Shown in pieces: positions 1 through 7,893 of a stretch of 10,270 nt of DNA; within the stretch, counting starts at the first letter, position 1; every line of letters begins with the position of its first letter. The notes under the pieces are model-generated. The model was not told the origin of the DNA. It did not search any database and saw only the letters and a program-made list of their open reading frames with translations. Both the position numbers and the translations under genes were made by a program. Source of the stretch: Ophiostoma sp. CBS 140.51 (lineage: Eukaryota > Ascomycota > Sordariomycetes > Ophiostomatales > Ophiostomataceae); the NCBI GenBank assembly GCA_029298735.1, contig JANSLP010000580.1, positions 1 to 10,270 on the forward strand, given 5' to 3'.

Positions 1-255
1 AAATAATAAACTGCGCTGTATTTTAATATCATGTTTTTGTTTAAAAAATCCAATCTAGTACATTTTTGTTTTGTCGAAACGATAGTTATATGGAATAAAC
101 TAAACACAGCAGTAAGACTAACCCCAACAATGGTCAGCTTCGGTACCCGCCACATGCCAATTACAACCTGAAAAACTCTTCGTTTACACTTGGCACTATG
201 TGCCATTCTTTAGATATTATCTATGGCATCATACCATGCGACCACGCCATCGTTC

Positions 256-1242
256 TTATTCGATGGAACGAGAATTCCACACTACGCTGATCGTGCCGTT
301 ACCATGTCCCGACTGCGTCTCTGTTGCCGTGCGCCATAGCTCCAAGACATTATTATTTGGCTGAAAGAGACCCGGCATGACAAGGGTTGTGTCTGGGTCA
401 GCAGCAACGTAGCTACCGTCACTGGCTGTGGGCATATCGGGGCCATACGAGGAGAACACGAGGAAGCGTTGATGCACATCGTATACGACCTCGGCTGCGG
501 CGTGCCGTGACCCGGGAATGGTGATACGTAGATAAGCGAGGGATGGAAGACGGCTGACAGCGTGTGCTGCCGCTCGCAGGATGTCGTTCCATAGACTTGG
601 CTTGACTATGAAGCGACAAATTCGGCTGTCAAGATCTTCTCGTGCGGGATACCGTGGAAAGCTGGCCGGGTCATCAAAATCCTCGTTGAACACCGAGTAT
701 TCTGACCCGATCGAAGAGTGTTCATCATCTGAGTCGTACGGGTCTGTTGGATCTGGCTGGTCTAGCCACTCTCCCGTGGGCGAGACTGACGTATAATTTA
801 TATTGAGAGTAACAGTGGAAGCATTCACACCGACGTCAGTGCCGTCATCATCACCAGCCAGTGCAGACCAGAAGGCAGGCCTTATGCAAGCGTACAAGCT
901 AAAATCTCGTGTGCGCCGTGCCATGCGTCCTAGTGCGGCACTCAGACGGTCATTTGCGGCAGCGTCTTCTTCTGATGCAAATAGCGGTTTGGGGTGCTCG
1001 TGATATTGATCTCGTACGTCGTAGTTCAGATAGAACCCAACCTGCGTGATGGATGGGGGAATTCTTGCTAAGCCGTCTATAAGTGTATCACGACGGGAAC
1101 GCCTCGCAGCATTATTGAGCTTATCGTTGTCATCAAGAGACCATACAACTTTGTCAAGTCTCGGCAGGTAAGACGCAATGGCTGCACACGCCGCAGGGGC
1201 CACATACCGTGTAGGGTGAAAGTTCTTCGATGTCGATGTCAC
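256..1242 (-). pseudogene. C-terminal part of a fungal F-box-like family protein, 5'-truncated
   Basis: An open frame of 328 codons with a clear TAA stop (256-258), but the 5' end of the frame at 1242 is GTG and the first internal methionine is only near residue 107. The start of the gene is therefore missing. Near residues 26-60 there is a block LPRLDKVVWSLDDNDK followed by a basic stretch and IPPSITQVGFYLNY; further on come SPTGEWLDQPDPTDPYDSDD and, near residues 215-235, SLWNDILRAAAHAVSRLPSL. This order (LPRL..V.W.L.DN, PPS, SPTGEWL, acidic spacer, AAA..A.R.PSL) resembles the C-terminal region of large fungal families annotated as F-box or hypothetical proteins. I recognise it from memory, so the family call is moderate. 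No F-box is visible upstream; instead the upstream sequence is NLR-derived and overlaps in another frame. It may be a relic that stayed open by chance, or the 3' exon of a chimeric transcript. Confidence 0.5.
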
Positions 1243-1479
1243 CGGGTCTCGAGAAGATAGAAGTTTCTGGGCGCTCTGTATAAGCTTCGACGGCAGTACA
1301 CCACAGCCTGTATTGTAAACTGCTTTCCTCCGGAGGCCCGAGGAAGGCCATTAATAATGCTGCCAAGGTTTGGTCAGGTTCGTGTTCCTCTTGTCTCTGG
1401 ACATGAAGAACCCAGTGGTGCCGGGAATAGATCTGATAAGGGTGTGCCGAGTCGGAAATATCGTATACTTCGCTTTCGT

Positions 1480-1533
1480 AATCACTCGAATCACTCGCAC
1501 CACTAGAATCACTCGAATCACTCGAGCTACTAG
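1480..1533. repeat. Tandem 9-bp / 27-bp minisatellite in the NLR relic
   Basis: Six consecutive 9-base units, mostly AATCACTCG, are arranged as two 27-base super-units: two perfect AATCACTCG copies followed by one variant (CACCACTAG, then AGCTACTAG). On the minus strand they encode a Ser/Asp-rich run (SSSSDSSDSSGASDSSD) inside the post-NACHT part of the NLR relic. Copy-number change in a multiple of 3 bases would keep the frame. Confidence 0.85.
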
Positions 1534-1999
1534 GAATAATAAAGCTGTGGGCGGCTCCGGGTCTATCTTCTTTATATGTCTCGATAAGAAGTCCGAGGCA
1601 AACTTTGGCTTGCATGGTAGTGCGCTTTCTTGACGGCCCAGTGGTTTTCTTCAAAATTTTCCGCCACCGAGAGATGTGAGAACTTTCACAAGTCCCAAAA
1701 CATGAGGAGGTTGTTAAAAAGGTCCAACAAGAGATTCTCATCGATTTGTGCTATCCTCTGGGTCAAAGCGAACCGCACTTAAGAGTTCGTCGCTTGTTAC
1801 GGGTTTACAGGCGCACATTACCCACATGAAAGCACGGTCTGCAAGGACTTTATCGTATTCGTTTTTAGTCGCTCTGTTGTAATAAATCTCATCGTAAGCG
1901 TCTTTAAGACTATCAGGGAGCTTGCCGAGTCGACTCCGTATCGCTGTTTCTGTGCTAAGCTTGAGTAGCTGTTTGATCTGTGAAAACGCCCATTGGAAC

Positions 2000-2064
2000 C
2001 TATTCCCAGATTATTAAAAACTCATTACTGCCTTATATACACATATTTTTTAAGTAGCACTTAC
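2000..2064 (-). other. Intron of the NLR relic (65 nt, GT-AG)
   Basis: On the minus strand the donor is GTAAGT (2064-2059) and the acceptor is GGAATAG ending at 2000. Splicing joins SQGM to FQWAFSQIK, the order expected in NACHT proteins of this kind, and keeps the frame. The splice signals remain intact although the coding part has decayed. Confidence 0.8.
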
Positions 2065-2677
2065 ATTCCTTGGCTGCGGCGCAAAAGACTTTGCACTACT
2101 TCTTCCCGTAGCGGCGCGGACATCTTGTTCCAACGTAGATGTTTGGCAATCTCCTGGTCGACAAATTTTTTTATGTCGTCTTCGTTGTCAGTAGCCTTGA
2201 TTTCAATGTTGGGCAGGGATAAAAATCGGTCTCGAATATGCCCGTCCCGTCGACTTGAGATAAAGACGCGAAGGGGCTTTTTAACAGCCGACAACAAGAA
2301 CTCGAGTGTGTCGATGAGACGGAAACGTGTGTCTGGGTCGCATTCGTCTAGGGCATCTAGTACAAGGGTGGTCCTCTGGTAGAGATTCACCGATTGGAGT
2401 AGCTGACCTCTACAGGCCTCAAAACTCAAATGCTTCCCTTTAGCCCTGGACTCTTGCTACAAATTTCGCAGATTCTTTTGCATTTGGTTGAGATGTCCCA
2501 CAGTGGTTGTCAGTTGGCGTACATAGCTCTGCAGAACAGAAAGAGGCTTCCGGCGTTCCTCTTCGTTTCGATAGCAGTAAAAGAAGGCAAAGCCCTCTTG
2601 GCTGTTAGACAAGCTTTCAAGCTGGCTTTGGACATGATCGATGACCTTGGAGGTAAGGTGGGTTTTGCCCGCGCCAG

Positions 2678-2737
2678 CTAGTTGCGGTCATCAACTTGTG
2701 GACTCTAACAAAAATCTGGTAAAGGGGAATTACTGAC
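2678..2737 (-). other. Intron of the NLR relic before the P-loop (60 nt, GT-AG)
   Basis: On the minus strand the donor is GTCAGT (2737-2732) and the acceptor is CAACTAG ending at 2678. Removing it fuses ILWLQGS to GAGKTHLTSK through a split proline codon and rebuilds a canonical GSPGAGKT Walker A motif. A nearer donor candidate (GTTCTC) also keeps the frame but gives a poorer motif. Confidence 0.75.
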
Positions 2738-2918
2738 GAGAACCTTGGAGCCAGAGGATGACAGACGAACCGGCACCCTTCCATTGCCGAAATCTGTGAT
2801 TTCTCAACAGCCATTCGTACGTATCAGGAGGGCGTAATTCTTGACCGTATCGTGGTGTTTTCCGTACTGTATGGGCGAGATCCAGCCCAGAATCTCCAAT
2901 CGTTCGCTGCTTTTTATG

Positions 2919-2936
2919 AAAAAAAAAAAAAAAAAA
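2919..2936. repeat. A18/T18 homopolymer
   Basis: Eighteen consecutive A on the plus strand, read as T18 in the direction of the NLR relic. The upstream frame (ending ...GSDHANIHVG) and the downstream frame (...QRTIGDSGLDL...TYEWLL) differ by one base across the tract. It could be a slippage mutation, a sequencing or assembly length error, or the polypyrimidine part of an intron. Confidence 0.9.
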
Positions 2937-3027
2937 GCCCAACATGGATGTTCGCGTGGTCACTACCCTGTATTGATCCGACGTCGATAGTCGTACGAGG
3001 AGTGAAGGCGTCTTGGTTGTCTGCCAT

Positions 3028-3930
3028 TGCGTTTGACGGTCGAGAGTTTGGCAATCGGAGTTCGCTGTCGAAATAGGTGATTTGTCCCCAAGTCAGCGAC
3101 AGACACTTCTGCTTCTGACCATTCTCGCTCGCCACGCTGCCACTTACAGATGATGATGTTGTCGTGCGTCGCCCTGTGGTGTTCTGATCGACGCCTATTT
3201 CAGGCTGAAGTGAGACGGCGCGTTCCTAGCGCCCCAGTTACTGGAGCGCATGGCGCAATTTGGTACAGGTCGATTTTCAGTTCGCAAAGGCGGATGATAG
3301 CGTCGTGCAGCAGCTTCGGGAATGATAGTTTCGGGAACAACGTAAAGAATGTTGCACTCGAAGGATATGTGGTAGGTGTACTGTATGTCAAAAAGCCGTG
3401 CGCGTGATTGGGGACAGCTCACTCTGTTGCAGGGTAGTCGAGGCACCTGCCAAGGTTTTTGCTCCGGGGTATCAAAGACTTGGGAGAGAGCCAATTAACA
3501 TTTCAAGAGTCAGGAGTATTGATTGGCTGACAACCTGGGTCGCTGCTTGAGCCTCATTCCAAATGGTCGAGTGGACCAAAACAGTCCCGACGTGCCGCTG
3601 TGGAGTCCCGTGAAGATCTGTGAAGCCGTTATATATTGAAGGTGTCGGTCGCTTTATCGATCTGTCTACGGAGTTCGAACCTCTGAGCTTTAAGAGGGCA
3701 GTGCAACCACACTCTAGAATTGGCTTTTCATGGTCCGGTTGGGCCGTTGTTGTTATATCCACGTTGGTAAAGATTAAAGGCTTTTGCTACGACGATAGTG
3801 GTCAGAATTCCACAAATCGTTCTGACATAGTATAACCTGTAACGAGTTTATTTCCGCTTCAAAGAGCTTTTCTATTCTATTTTATGTTTACTCAAACAGC
3901 CAACTAAAGATAACCTCCTCCCCCAGTGCT
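3028..3930. other. Spacer between the NLR relic and the SQR gene; no confident gene
   Basis: Only short open frames occur here, none with a family signature I recognise. Two overlapping minus-strand frames end near 3195-3200 (99 and 63 codons); the shorter contains LLHDAIIRLCELKIDLYQIA, which could be a helical leftover of the NLR N-terminus, but I cannot confirm it. A further minus frame (3472-3762) and a plus frame (3620-3835) look like chance. The stretch 3840-3930 probably contains the 3' untranslated region of the minus-strand SQR gene. Confidence 0.5.
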
Positions 3931-5310
3931 CTAATTCAGCCACCCCTTAGGTCCGCCCCAGGTGCCCTTGACCATGTTGTTGCGGTACACCCACGGGAAG
4001 AAGTCCTTCTTCAGGTGGTAAAACGCGCGCCGTGGCTCCGCCTGGTCGATACCGAACCAGTCGTTGAATGTCTCTTTGGGCACGCCGCCGTACTTGAACT
4101 CAGCCAGCATTACCTTACCATACTCTGTCAGGAGGGGGCATGAGGTGTATCCGTCGTATTGCTCCTGGGGCGCCTTCCCTTCCATGGCATTCAGCAGATT
4201 GCCGACCAGCACAGGCGCTTCAGCCGTGATGGCAGCCGCCGTTTTGGACGTGGGAAGGCTGGAGGCGTCGCCCGCAGACCAGATGTTGGCGTACTTCTTA
4301 TGGCGGGTGGTGGCGTCGTCCACGTCGACGTAGCCAGCTGCATTGGCCAGTGGGCTGCTCTTCACAAAGGCGTGCGGGCCCATCTTGGGCACGGCATGCA
4401 GAAAGTCAAACTTGCGTGTGACCTTCTCTTGGCCATTAGGGCGCGCAAACGTGGCCGTGTTGCCGTTGTCGATGGAGACGAGGTCGCGCTCAAACAGGCC
4501 CTCGACCCCGCGCTCCTGGCGCAGCGCGTCCAGCTTGGCGCTGTACTTGGGAACGCCGAACATGACGGGGAGGCCAGTAGCAAAGGCGACCTTGACGGGC
4601 GATGCGGACGGGTTGGTGGGGTCGTACACGCCCGTCTGCTTCCAGTGGTCGAGCGCCAGCCACATGATCTTCTGCGGGGCGCCCGCGCACTTGATGACGC
4701 CGGCGGGCTGCGTGAAGATGGCGGTGCCCTTTTGCAGGGCCTCGATGGTGCGGAACACCTTGTCGCAGTGGTCGTAGCTGTAGATGGTAGACACCAGAGA
4801 GTTGCGGTCCGCCAGGGCCTCGGGAAGGCCGCGGATGCTGCTGTAGTCGATGTGGACACCCGGGACGACGACCAGCTGTTCGTAGCTGATCTTGTCGCCA
4901 TTGCCAAGCGTGACCACGTTCTGCTCGGGCGCGAATTTGCCGACGCTGTCGTTGTAGAACTTGATATTGGGGTCGATCATCTCGTCCAGTCGACTTTGCA
5001 GCTCCTCTTTGTTCTTCAGGCCGCCGCCAACGAGCGTCCACCCAGGCTGGTAGTGGTGCCACGTCGCCGGGTCGACGATGGCGATGTCATCCTGGGCGAA
5101 CTTGCCCGAGCGCAAGAGCTGGTGACCGATGGACAGACCAGCCGTGCCGGCACCAACCAGCACGACCTTGTGGTTACTCGTAGCAGAGGTTACGGGCGCT
5201 GCCGCTGCTGCCACCGAAGCAAGACCACGACGCGCCGGAACAGCCGCCAGGGCGATGAAGGGACGCGCGCTGGGGGCGCAAGCCATCGTCACTGGGCGAG
5301 TTCGAAACAT
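3931..5310 (-). CDS. Mitochondrial sulfide:quinone oxidoreductase (type II, SQOR/HMT2-like)
   Basis: Oxidises H2S at the inner mitochondrial membrane, passes electrons through FAD to ubiquinone and hands the sulfane sulfur to an acceptor such as glutathione. The 459-residue product has an Arg/Ala-rich, acid-poor presequence with ARRGLA|SVA (about 26-34), the FAD dinucleotide-binding motif VGAGTAG (52-58), and WHHYQPGWTLVGGG soon after. Cys208 (VIKCAGAPQK) and Cys391 (GYTSCPL) match the two redox-active cysteines of animal SQOR. A second FAD-contact block, IWSAGDASSLPTSKTAA, lies near 343-359, and the C-terminal RNNMVKGTWGGPKG resembles the family's membrane-proximal end. The open frame extends to 5367, but that codon is TTG; the ATG at 5310 has A at -3, gives a good presequence and lies about 70 bases downstream of a TATA-like element. 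No intron is visible. It is transcribed divergently from the persulfide dioxygenase. Animal numbering of the cysteines is from established knowledge. Confidence 0.95.
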   Translation of the reverse strand: MFRTRPVTMACAPSARPFIALAAVPARRGLASVAAAAAPVTSATSNHKVVLVGAGTAGLSIGHQLLRSGKFAQDDIAIVDPATWHHYQPGWTLVGGGLKNKEELQSRLDEMIDPNIKFYNDSVGKFAPEQNVVTLGNGDKISYEQLVVVPGVHIDYSSIRGLPEALADRNSLVSTIYSYDHCDKVFRTIEALQKGTAIFTQPAGVIKCAGAPQKIMWLALDHWKQTGVYDPTNPSASPVKVAFATGLPVMFGVPKYSAKLDALRQERGVEGLFERDLVSIDNGNTATFARPNGQEKVTRKFDFLHAVPKMGPHAFVKSSPLANAAGYVDVDDATTRHKKYANIWSAGDASSLPTSKTAAAITAEAPVLVGNLLNAMEGKAPQEQYDGYTSCPLLTEYGKVMLAEFKYGGVPKETFNDWFGIDQAEPRRAFYHLKKDFFPWVYRNNMVKGTWGGPKGWLN

Positions 5311-5379
5311 ATTCGATTCCAGAAAAAGCGATCGCGCAGTCTGGTTTTGAAGAAAATGTTGATGCAAAGACTGAGAAAA

Positions 5380-5386
5380 TATATAT
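5380..5386 (-). promoter_or_regulatory. TATA-like element for the SQR gene
   Basis: TATATAT within a longer A/T run, about 70 bases upstream of the SQR ATG on the minus strand. A start site some 30 bases downstream would fall near 5350. That lies inside the TTG-initiated extension of the open frame and so favours initiation at 5310. Confidence 0.5.
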
Positions 5387-5440
5387 TTCTGTGGAGAGGA
5401 TATTGACTCCGAATGAAACTTAATAAAGAGGAAAAAACGA

Positions 5441-5446
5441 CACGTG
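5441..5446. promoter_or_regulatory. CACGTG palindrome (bHLH-type site)
   Basis: A perfect CACGTG lies in the shared promoter. In yeasts the bHLH factor Cbf1 binds this core upstream of sulfur-metabolism genes. Whether a homologue acts here is inference; a six-base site can occur by chance. Confidence 0.35.
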
Positions 5447-5641
5447 CTCGTGAGCCGATAGTGATTTTATACAGATTAAGGCTACCTTTTTATTCTCGAC
5501 GAGTTTTCCGGTTTTCTTTCGTACAACCGACAGCGTCACTATCTGAATCTGCTTAAATGCGGAACAAATAAAAAATTTGGGTGCCGGCGCCCAGAAAGAA
5601 CGGTCTGACTATCGGCATAGTTGATTCATGGGCGGCTTAGC

Positions 5642-5700
5642 CGGTAGTCGGGCCGGAACTCGGTGTCCAAACGCCGGTAAAGATAACTGTAAATGGTCGG
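5642..5700. promoter_or_regulatory. Cluster of CGG triplets (candidate Zn(II)2Cys6 factor sites)
   Basis: CGG occurs at 5642, 5649, 5654, 5661, 5675 and 5698. The first four form a 7-5-7 spacing, CGG-N4-CGG-N2-CGG-N4-CGG. Fungal binuclear zinc-cluster activators bind paired CGG half-sites, so this is a candidate control site for one or both flanking genes. Confidence 0.35.
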
Positions 5701-5752
5701 CGAGCTAGGGGTTAAGTCGCCACACTGTACATCGCCGACGTTATCAAACCGT

Positions 5753-5769
5753 CCAATTTAAGTATATAA
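5753..5769 (+). promoter_or_regulatory. CCAAT box and TATA element for persulfide dioxygenase
   Basis: CCAAT at 5753-5757 is followed closely by TATATAA at 5763-5769. The first ATG of the gene (5811) is only about 40 bases beyond the TATA element, implying a very short leader and making leaky scanning to the ATG at 5856 plausible. Confidence 0.5.
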
Positions 5770-5810
5770 CAGCCAGCCCTTTTCTATTCATTGCCTTCCG
5801 ACCGTTGCGT

Positions 5811-7095
5811 ATGGATCGTATCACTCTCTCATTATTTGATCAACTGAACCACACAATGGTAACTAAAGGCCTAACCATAAAAATCCCTCGCAGCCAGCTT
5901 CAGGTTCTTAAACTGCAAATTGGGACCAAGTCTAGAATATATACCGCACAAACTCTGTATCACCAGGCGTCAATCAGTGCTGTATCTCGTCAACACTTTT
6001 CAACAGGGACGTCAGCGACTGCCCACTCTTTTTTCTCTCGTCGTATAACTCGCATTCAACTACATCCCATACAACATCAGCAGTGCATTAGGACAGGCCG
6101 ACCTTCATATAGCACGAAGTCCACAATGTCCACAATGCCCGGGCAACCCATCATTCACGACATCTTTGAGTCAAAGACCGGCACATGGCAGTATGTCGTC
6201 GCTGACCCTTACTCGAAGACTGCTGTCATCATCGACCCTGTCTTGGATTATGATCCCACCACCCGGATTATCACCACCGACTCTGCCAATAATCTGCTGT
6301 CCCTGGTCAAAGAGAGGGGCTACCACGTCGACAGAATCCTTGAGACGCACGCGCATGCAGACCACTTGACGGCGGCATCGTACCTCCAGAGTCGACTCGC
6401 CCAAGAGCAGGACCACAAGCCGCCCATCGGCATCGGCAAGCGCATAACACAGGTGCAGAAGCTGTTCGGCGAGAGATACGGAGTCGCGCCCGTAGAATAT
6501 GAAGCCGCTTTTGACCATCTGTACGATGACAACGAGACCTTCGACATTGGATACATCAAAGCTACCGCCATACACCTTCCCGGCCATACTCCTGATCATC
6601 TGGGCTACATGATTGGAAGCAAGTCTACCCCATGACCCTCTCAAAACGACTGACTTCTATTTCACTAACACGACCCAAGACAATGTATTCTGCGGCGATT
6701 CCATCTTTCATGCCGATATTGGCACCGCTCGTTGCGATTTTCCTGGTGGCAATGCCGATGACCTCTACAGGTCTGCACGGATGCTCCTTGCTCTTCCGGG
6801 ACAGACCAAGATTTGGACGGGCCACGACTACCCTCCGCAGGGACGTGGTGGCCCTGTCCCCTGGATGACTGTCCGCGACCACCGAGAGCAGAACAAGCAC
6901 ATTCGGGACAGCGTCACCAGGGATGACTTTGTCACTTTACGTAAGGACCGCGATTCCAAGCTAGGGGAGCCGAGACTGCTTCACGAATCTCTACAATTTA
7001 ACATCCTGGCAGGGCGGTTGCCCCAGCCAACCAAGTCAGACCAGCACATGCTCCGTCTTCCCTTGAAGTTGAATCCGAAAGACCTACATTGGTGA
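5811..7095 (+). CDS. ETHE1-like persulfide dioxygenase, mitochondrial (two exons: 5811-6618, 6680-7095)
   Basis: A non-haem iron enzyme of the metallo-beta-lactamase fold that oxidises glutathione persulfide to sulfite, the step after SQR. The spliced product from 5811 has 407 residues. Residues 1 to about 108 are basic with few acids and contain RPSYSTKS, a plausible presequence-cleavage region. The catalytic part shows THAHADH (179-185), PGHTPDH around His259, CGD (Asp276), GTARCDFPGG (284-293) and TGHDY (His318). In ETHE1 the iron ligands are the first His of HxHxDH, a second His and the Asp, corresponding here to His180, His259 and Asp276. The C-terminus has the usual family stretch around DFVTLRKDRDSKL. 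Start choice is open: the ATG at 5811 has a poor context, while that at 5856 has CACA before it and gives a cleaner presequence. ATGs at 6126 and 6135, both in strong context, would give forms of about 300 residues without presequence. Confidence 0.92.
6619..6679 (+). other. GC-AG intron of the persulfide dioxygenase gene (61 nt)
   Basis: Exon 1 stays in frame until a TGA soon after 6632, and the catalytic sequence resumes one frame over. The only AG acceptor is at 6678-6679, preceded by the branch-like CACTAAC at 6663-6669. The one GT donor (6623) gives 57 bases and the wrong frame. The donor GCAAGT at 6619 gives 61 bases, restores the frame, and joins YMIG to NNVFCGDS through a split Asn codon, as the family requires. 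Confidence 0.8.
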
Positions 7096-7893
7096 GCATA
7101 ATGGAAAAATCATAATATATGCGTTTTTCTATTAGGAGAATTTCTGGCGGCAGTGTAACTAGACTATCGGGGGACACGGGATGGGCCTGTAGGTGCGCCC
7201 GTTATTCCTGCAAGTAGAGACATTCCAGACTTGGTTTCCAAAGATTGAATCATGGCTCCATTCAAAGTCACGGGGGTTAGGGGGGATTCATCAGCTACGT
7301 TCATTTTCCTTTGTTGAGAAATGCTGTGCAATAACCAGGAAATTTTCCGTTCATGAATGTATTTACACCACGCGTTTTTTTAGGGAACTCCTACTCAATT
7401 TAAATATAGTAAAGGACAGCCGTGGCGCCAAAAATAAAACTCTGTCTCACCGGGTATATTAGTGGTAAGATAACGGCAAATGGAATTTAACTTTTCTTTC
7501 TCCTTGTACCACGAGCCGGCTTACAAAAGCAGCCCCGAGCAATTCTACCTGGGCTCCGCGCAGCCACCCGCCTAGTAACAGATATGGACTTCGTGGGCGA
7601 CCGGTGATGCACACGCGACGCCACGGGAATTCCGATCGGCAACCCGACAGTCCAACTCATGGGGACACCACAGCCGTATTCTCCGTCGCGGCAGGGCCTG
7701 CAAATCACTTGAATTGTAAGTGTCTTTTTTGTGCATAATAAAAGCAAGCATAAAGTAACCTTTTCCATTCAGAGCTGGCATAAGGAAGGCCCTTTTCCAC
7801 ATTAGCTGGAAACCATAGTGCATACACTGACACCTCCATTAGTATACTGCCCATTACACCCAACAAGTTTTGGTCCGTCATATTTCGGTCATT
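7096..7893. other. Intergenic region between persulfide dioxygenase and the FMN reductase-like gene
   Basis: About 800 bases with only short chance frames. The first part presumably holds the 3' end of the dioxygenase transcript and the last part the promoter of the next gene. I looked for a tRNA around 7450-7475, where GGGTATATTAGTGGTAAGAT resembles a tRNA 5' half, but found no matching T-arm or acceptor strand. No repeat or coding remnant is recognisable. Confidence 0.5.

Larger units (their letters stand above)
1211..3027 (-). pseudogene. Broken STAND/NACHT NTPase (fungal NLR-type) gene
   Basis: Read on the minus strand, the pieces line up in the order of a fungal NACHT protein. A pre-NACHT block TYEWLLRNHRFRQW precedes ILWLQGS at the exon end. 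A 60-base intron (2678-2737) joins this to the P-loop, giving GSPGAGKTHL. Next come FAFFYCYRNEEERR, the Walker B region LVLDALDEC and FISSRRD, in a long open stretch down to 2065. A 65-base GTAAGT...AG intron (2000-2064) follows, then FQWAFSQIKQLLKL and KLPDSLKDAYDEIY, then FSHLSVAENFEENHW and KVCLGLLIETYKE, ending with HPYQIYSRHHW and PEESSLQYRLW. Such proteins act in non-self recognition and programmed cell death. Breaks: TAG at 2457-2459; TGA at 1738-1740, with the family frame resuming one frame over; TGA at 1686-1688; another frame change near 1611-1620; and a frame change at the T18 tract. The 5' limit (ATG at 3025-3027) is uncertain, and no repeat sensor domain survives. Confidence 0.8.
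5311..5810. promoter_or_regulatory. Shared bidirectional promoter region of SQR and persulfide dioxygenase
   Basis: The 500 bases between the divergent start codons contain TATA-like elements at both ends, a CCAAT box at 5753-5757, a CACGTG palindrome at 5441-5446, a near-palindrome GGTGCCGGCGCC at 5579-5590, and a CGG-rich stretch at 5642-5700. No protein-coding signal is seen. The genes at either end encode consecutive steps of sulfide oxidation, so shared control is plausible; that part is inference. Confidence 0.7.

Noticed and set aside
1993..2681. Plus-strand frames of 129 and 83 codons over the NLR relic
   Set aside because: The minus strand here carries the NACHT motifs and intron signals; the plus-strand frames show no recognisable protein.
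3195..3494. Possible separate small gene or the NLR N-terminal domain upstream of 3027
   Set aside because: Helical-looking fragment in two competing frames with no recognisable motif and no clear splice path; kept only as a note in the spacer.
5311..5367. N-terminal extension of SQR by 19 residues to 5367
   Set aside because: The codon at 5367 is TTG, not ATG, and the TATA-like element at 5380-5386 places it at or upstream of the likely transcript start.
4159..5406. Long plus-strand open frame (415 codons) opposite the SQR gene, with several other long frames in the same stretch
   Set aside because: Its translation is low-complexity Ala/Gly/Arg/Val-rich and has no family motifs. It is the expected shadow of GC-rich third positions in the SQR gene, which has full family signatures.
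6623..6679. Ordinary GT-AG intron in the dioxygenase gene starting at 6623
   Set aside because: Its 57-base length leaves the downstream catalytic sequence out of frame; only the GC donor at 6619 restores it.
7445..7480. tRNA-like 5' half (GGGTATATTAGTGGTAAGAT)
   Set aside because: No T-arm with a GGTTCGA-like core and no complementary acceptor strand at the expected distance.
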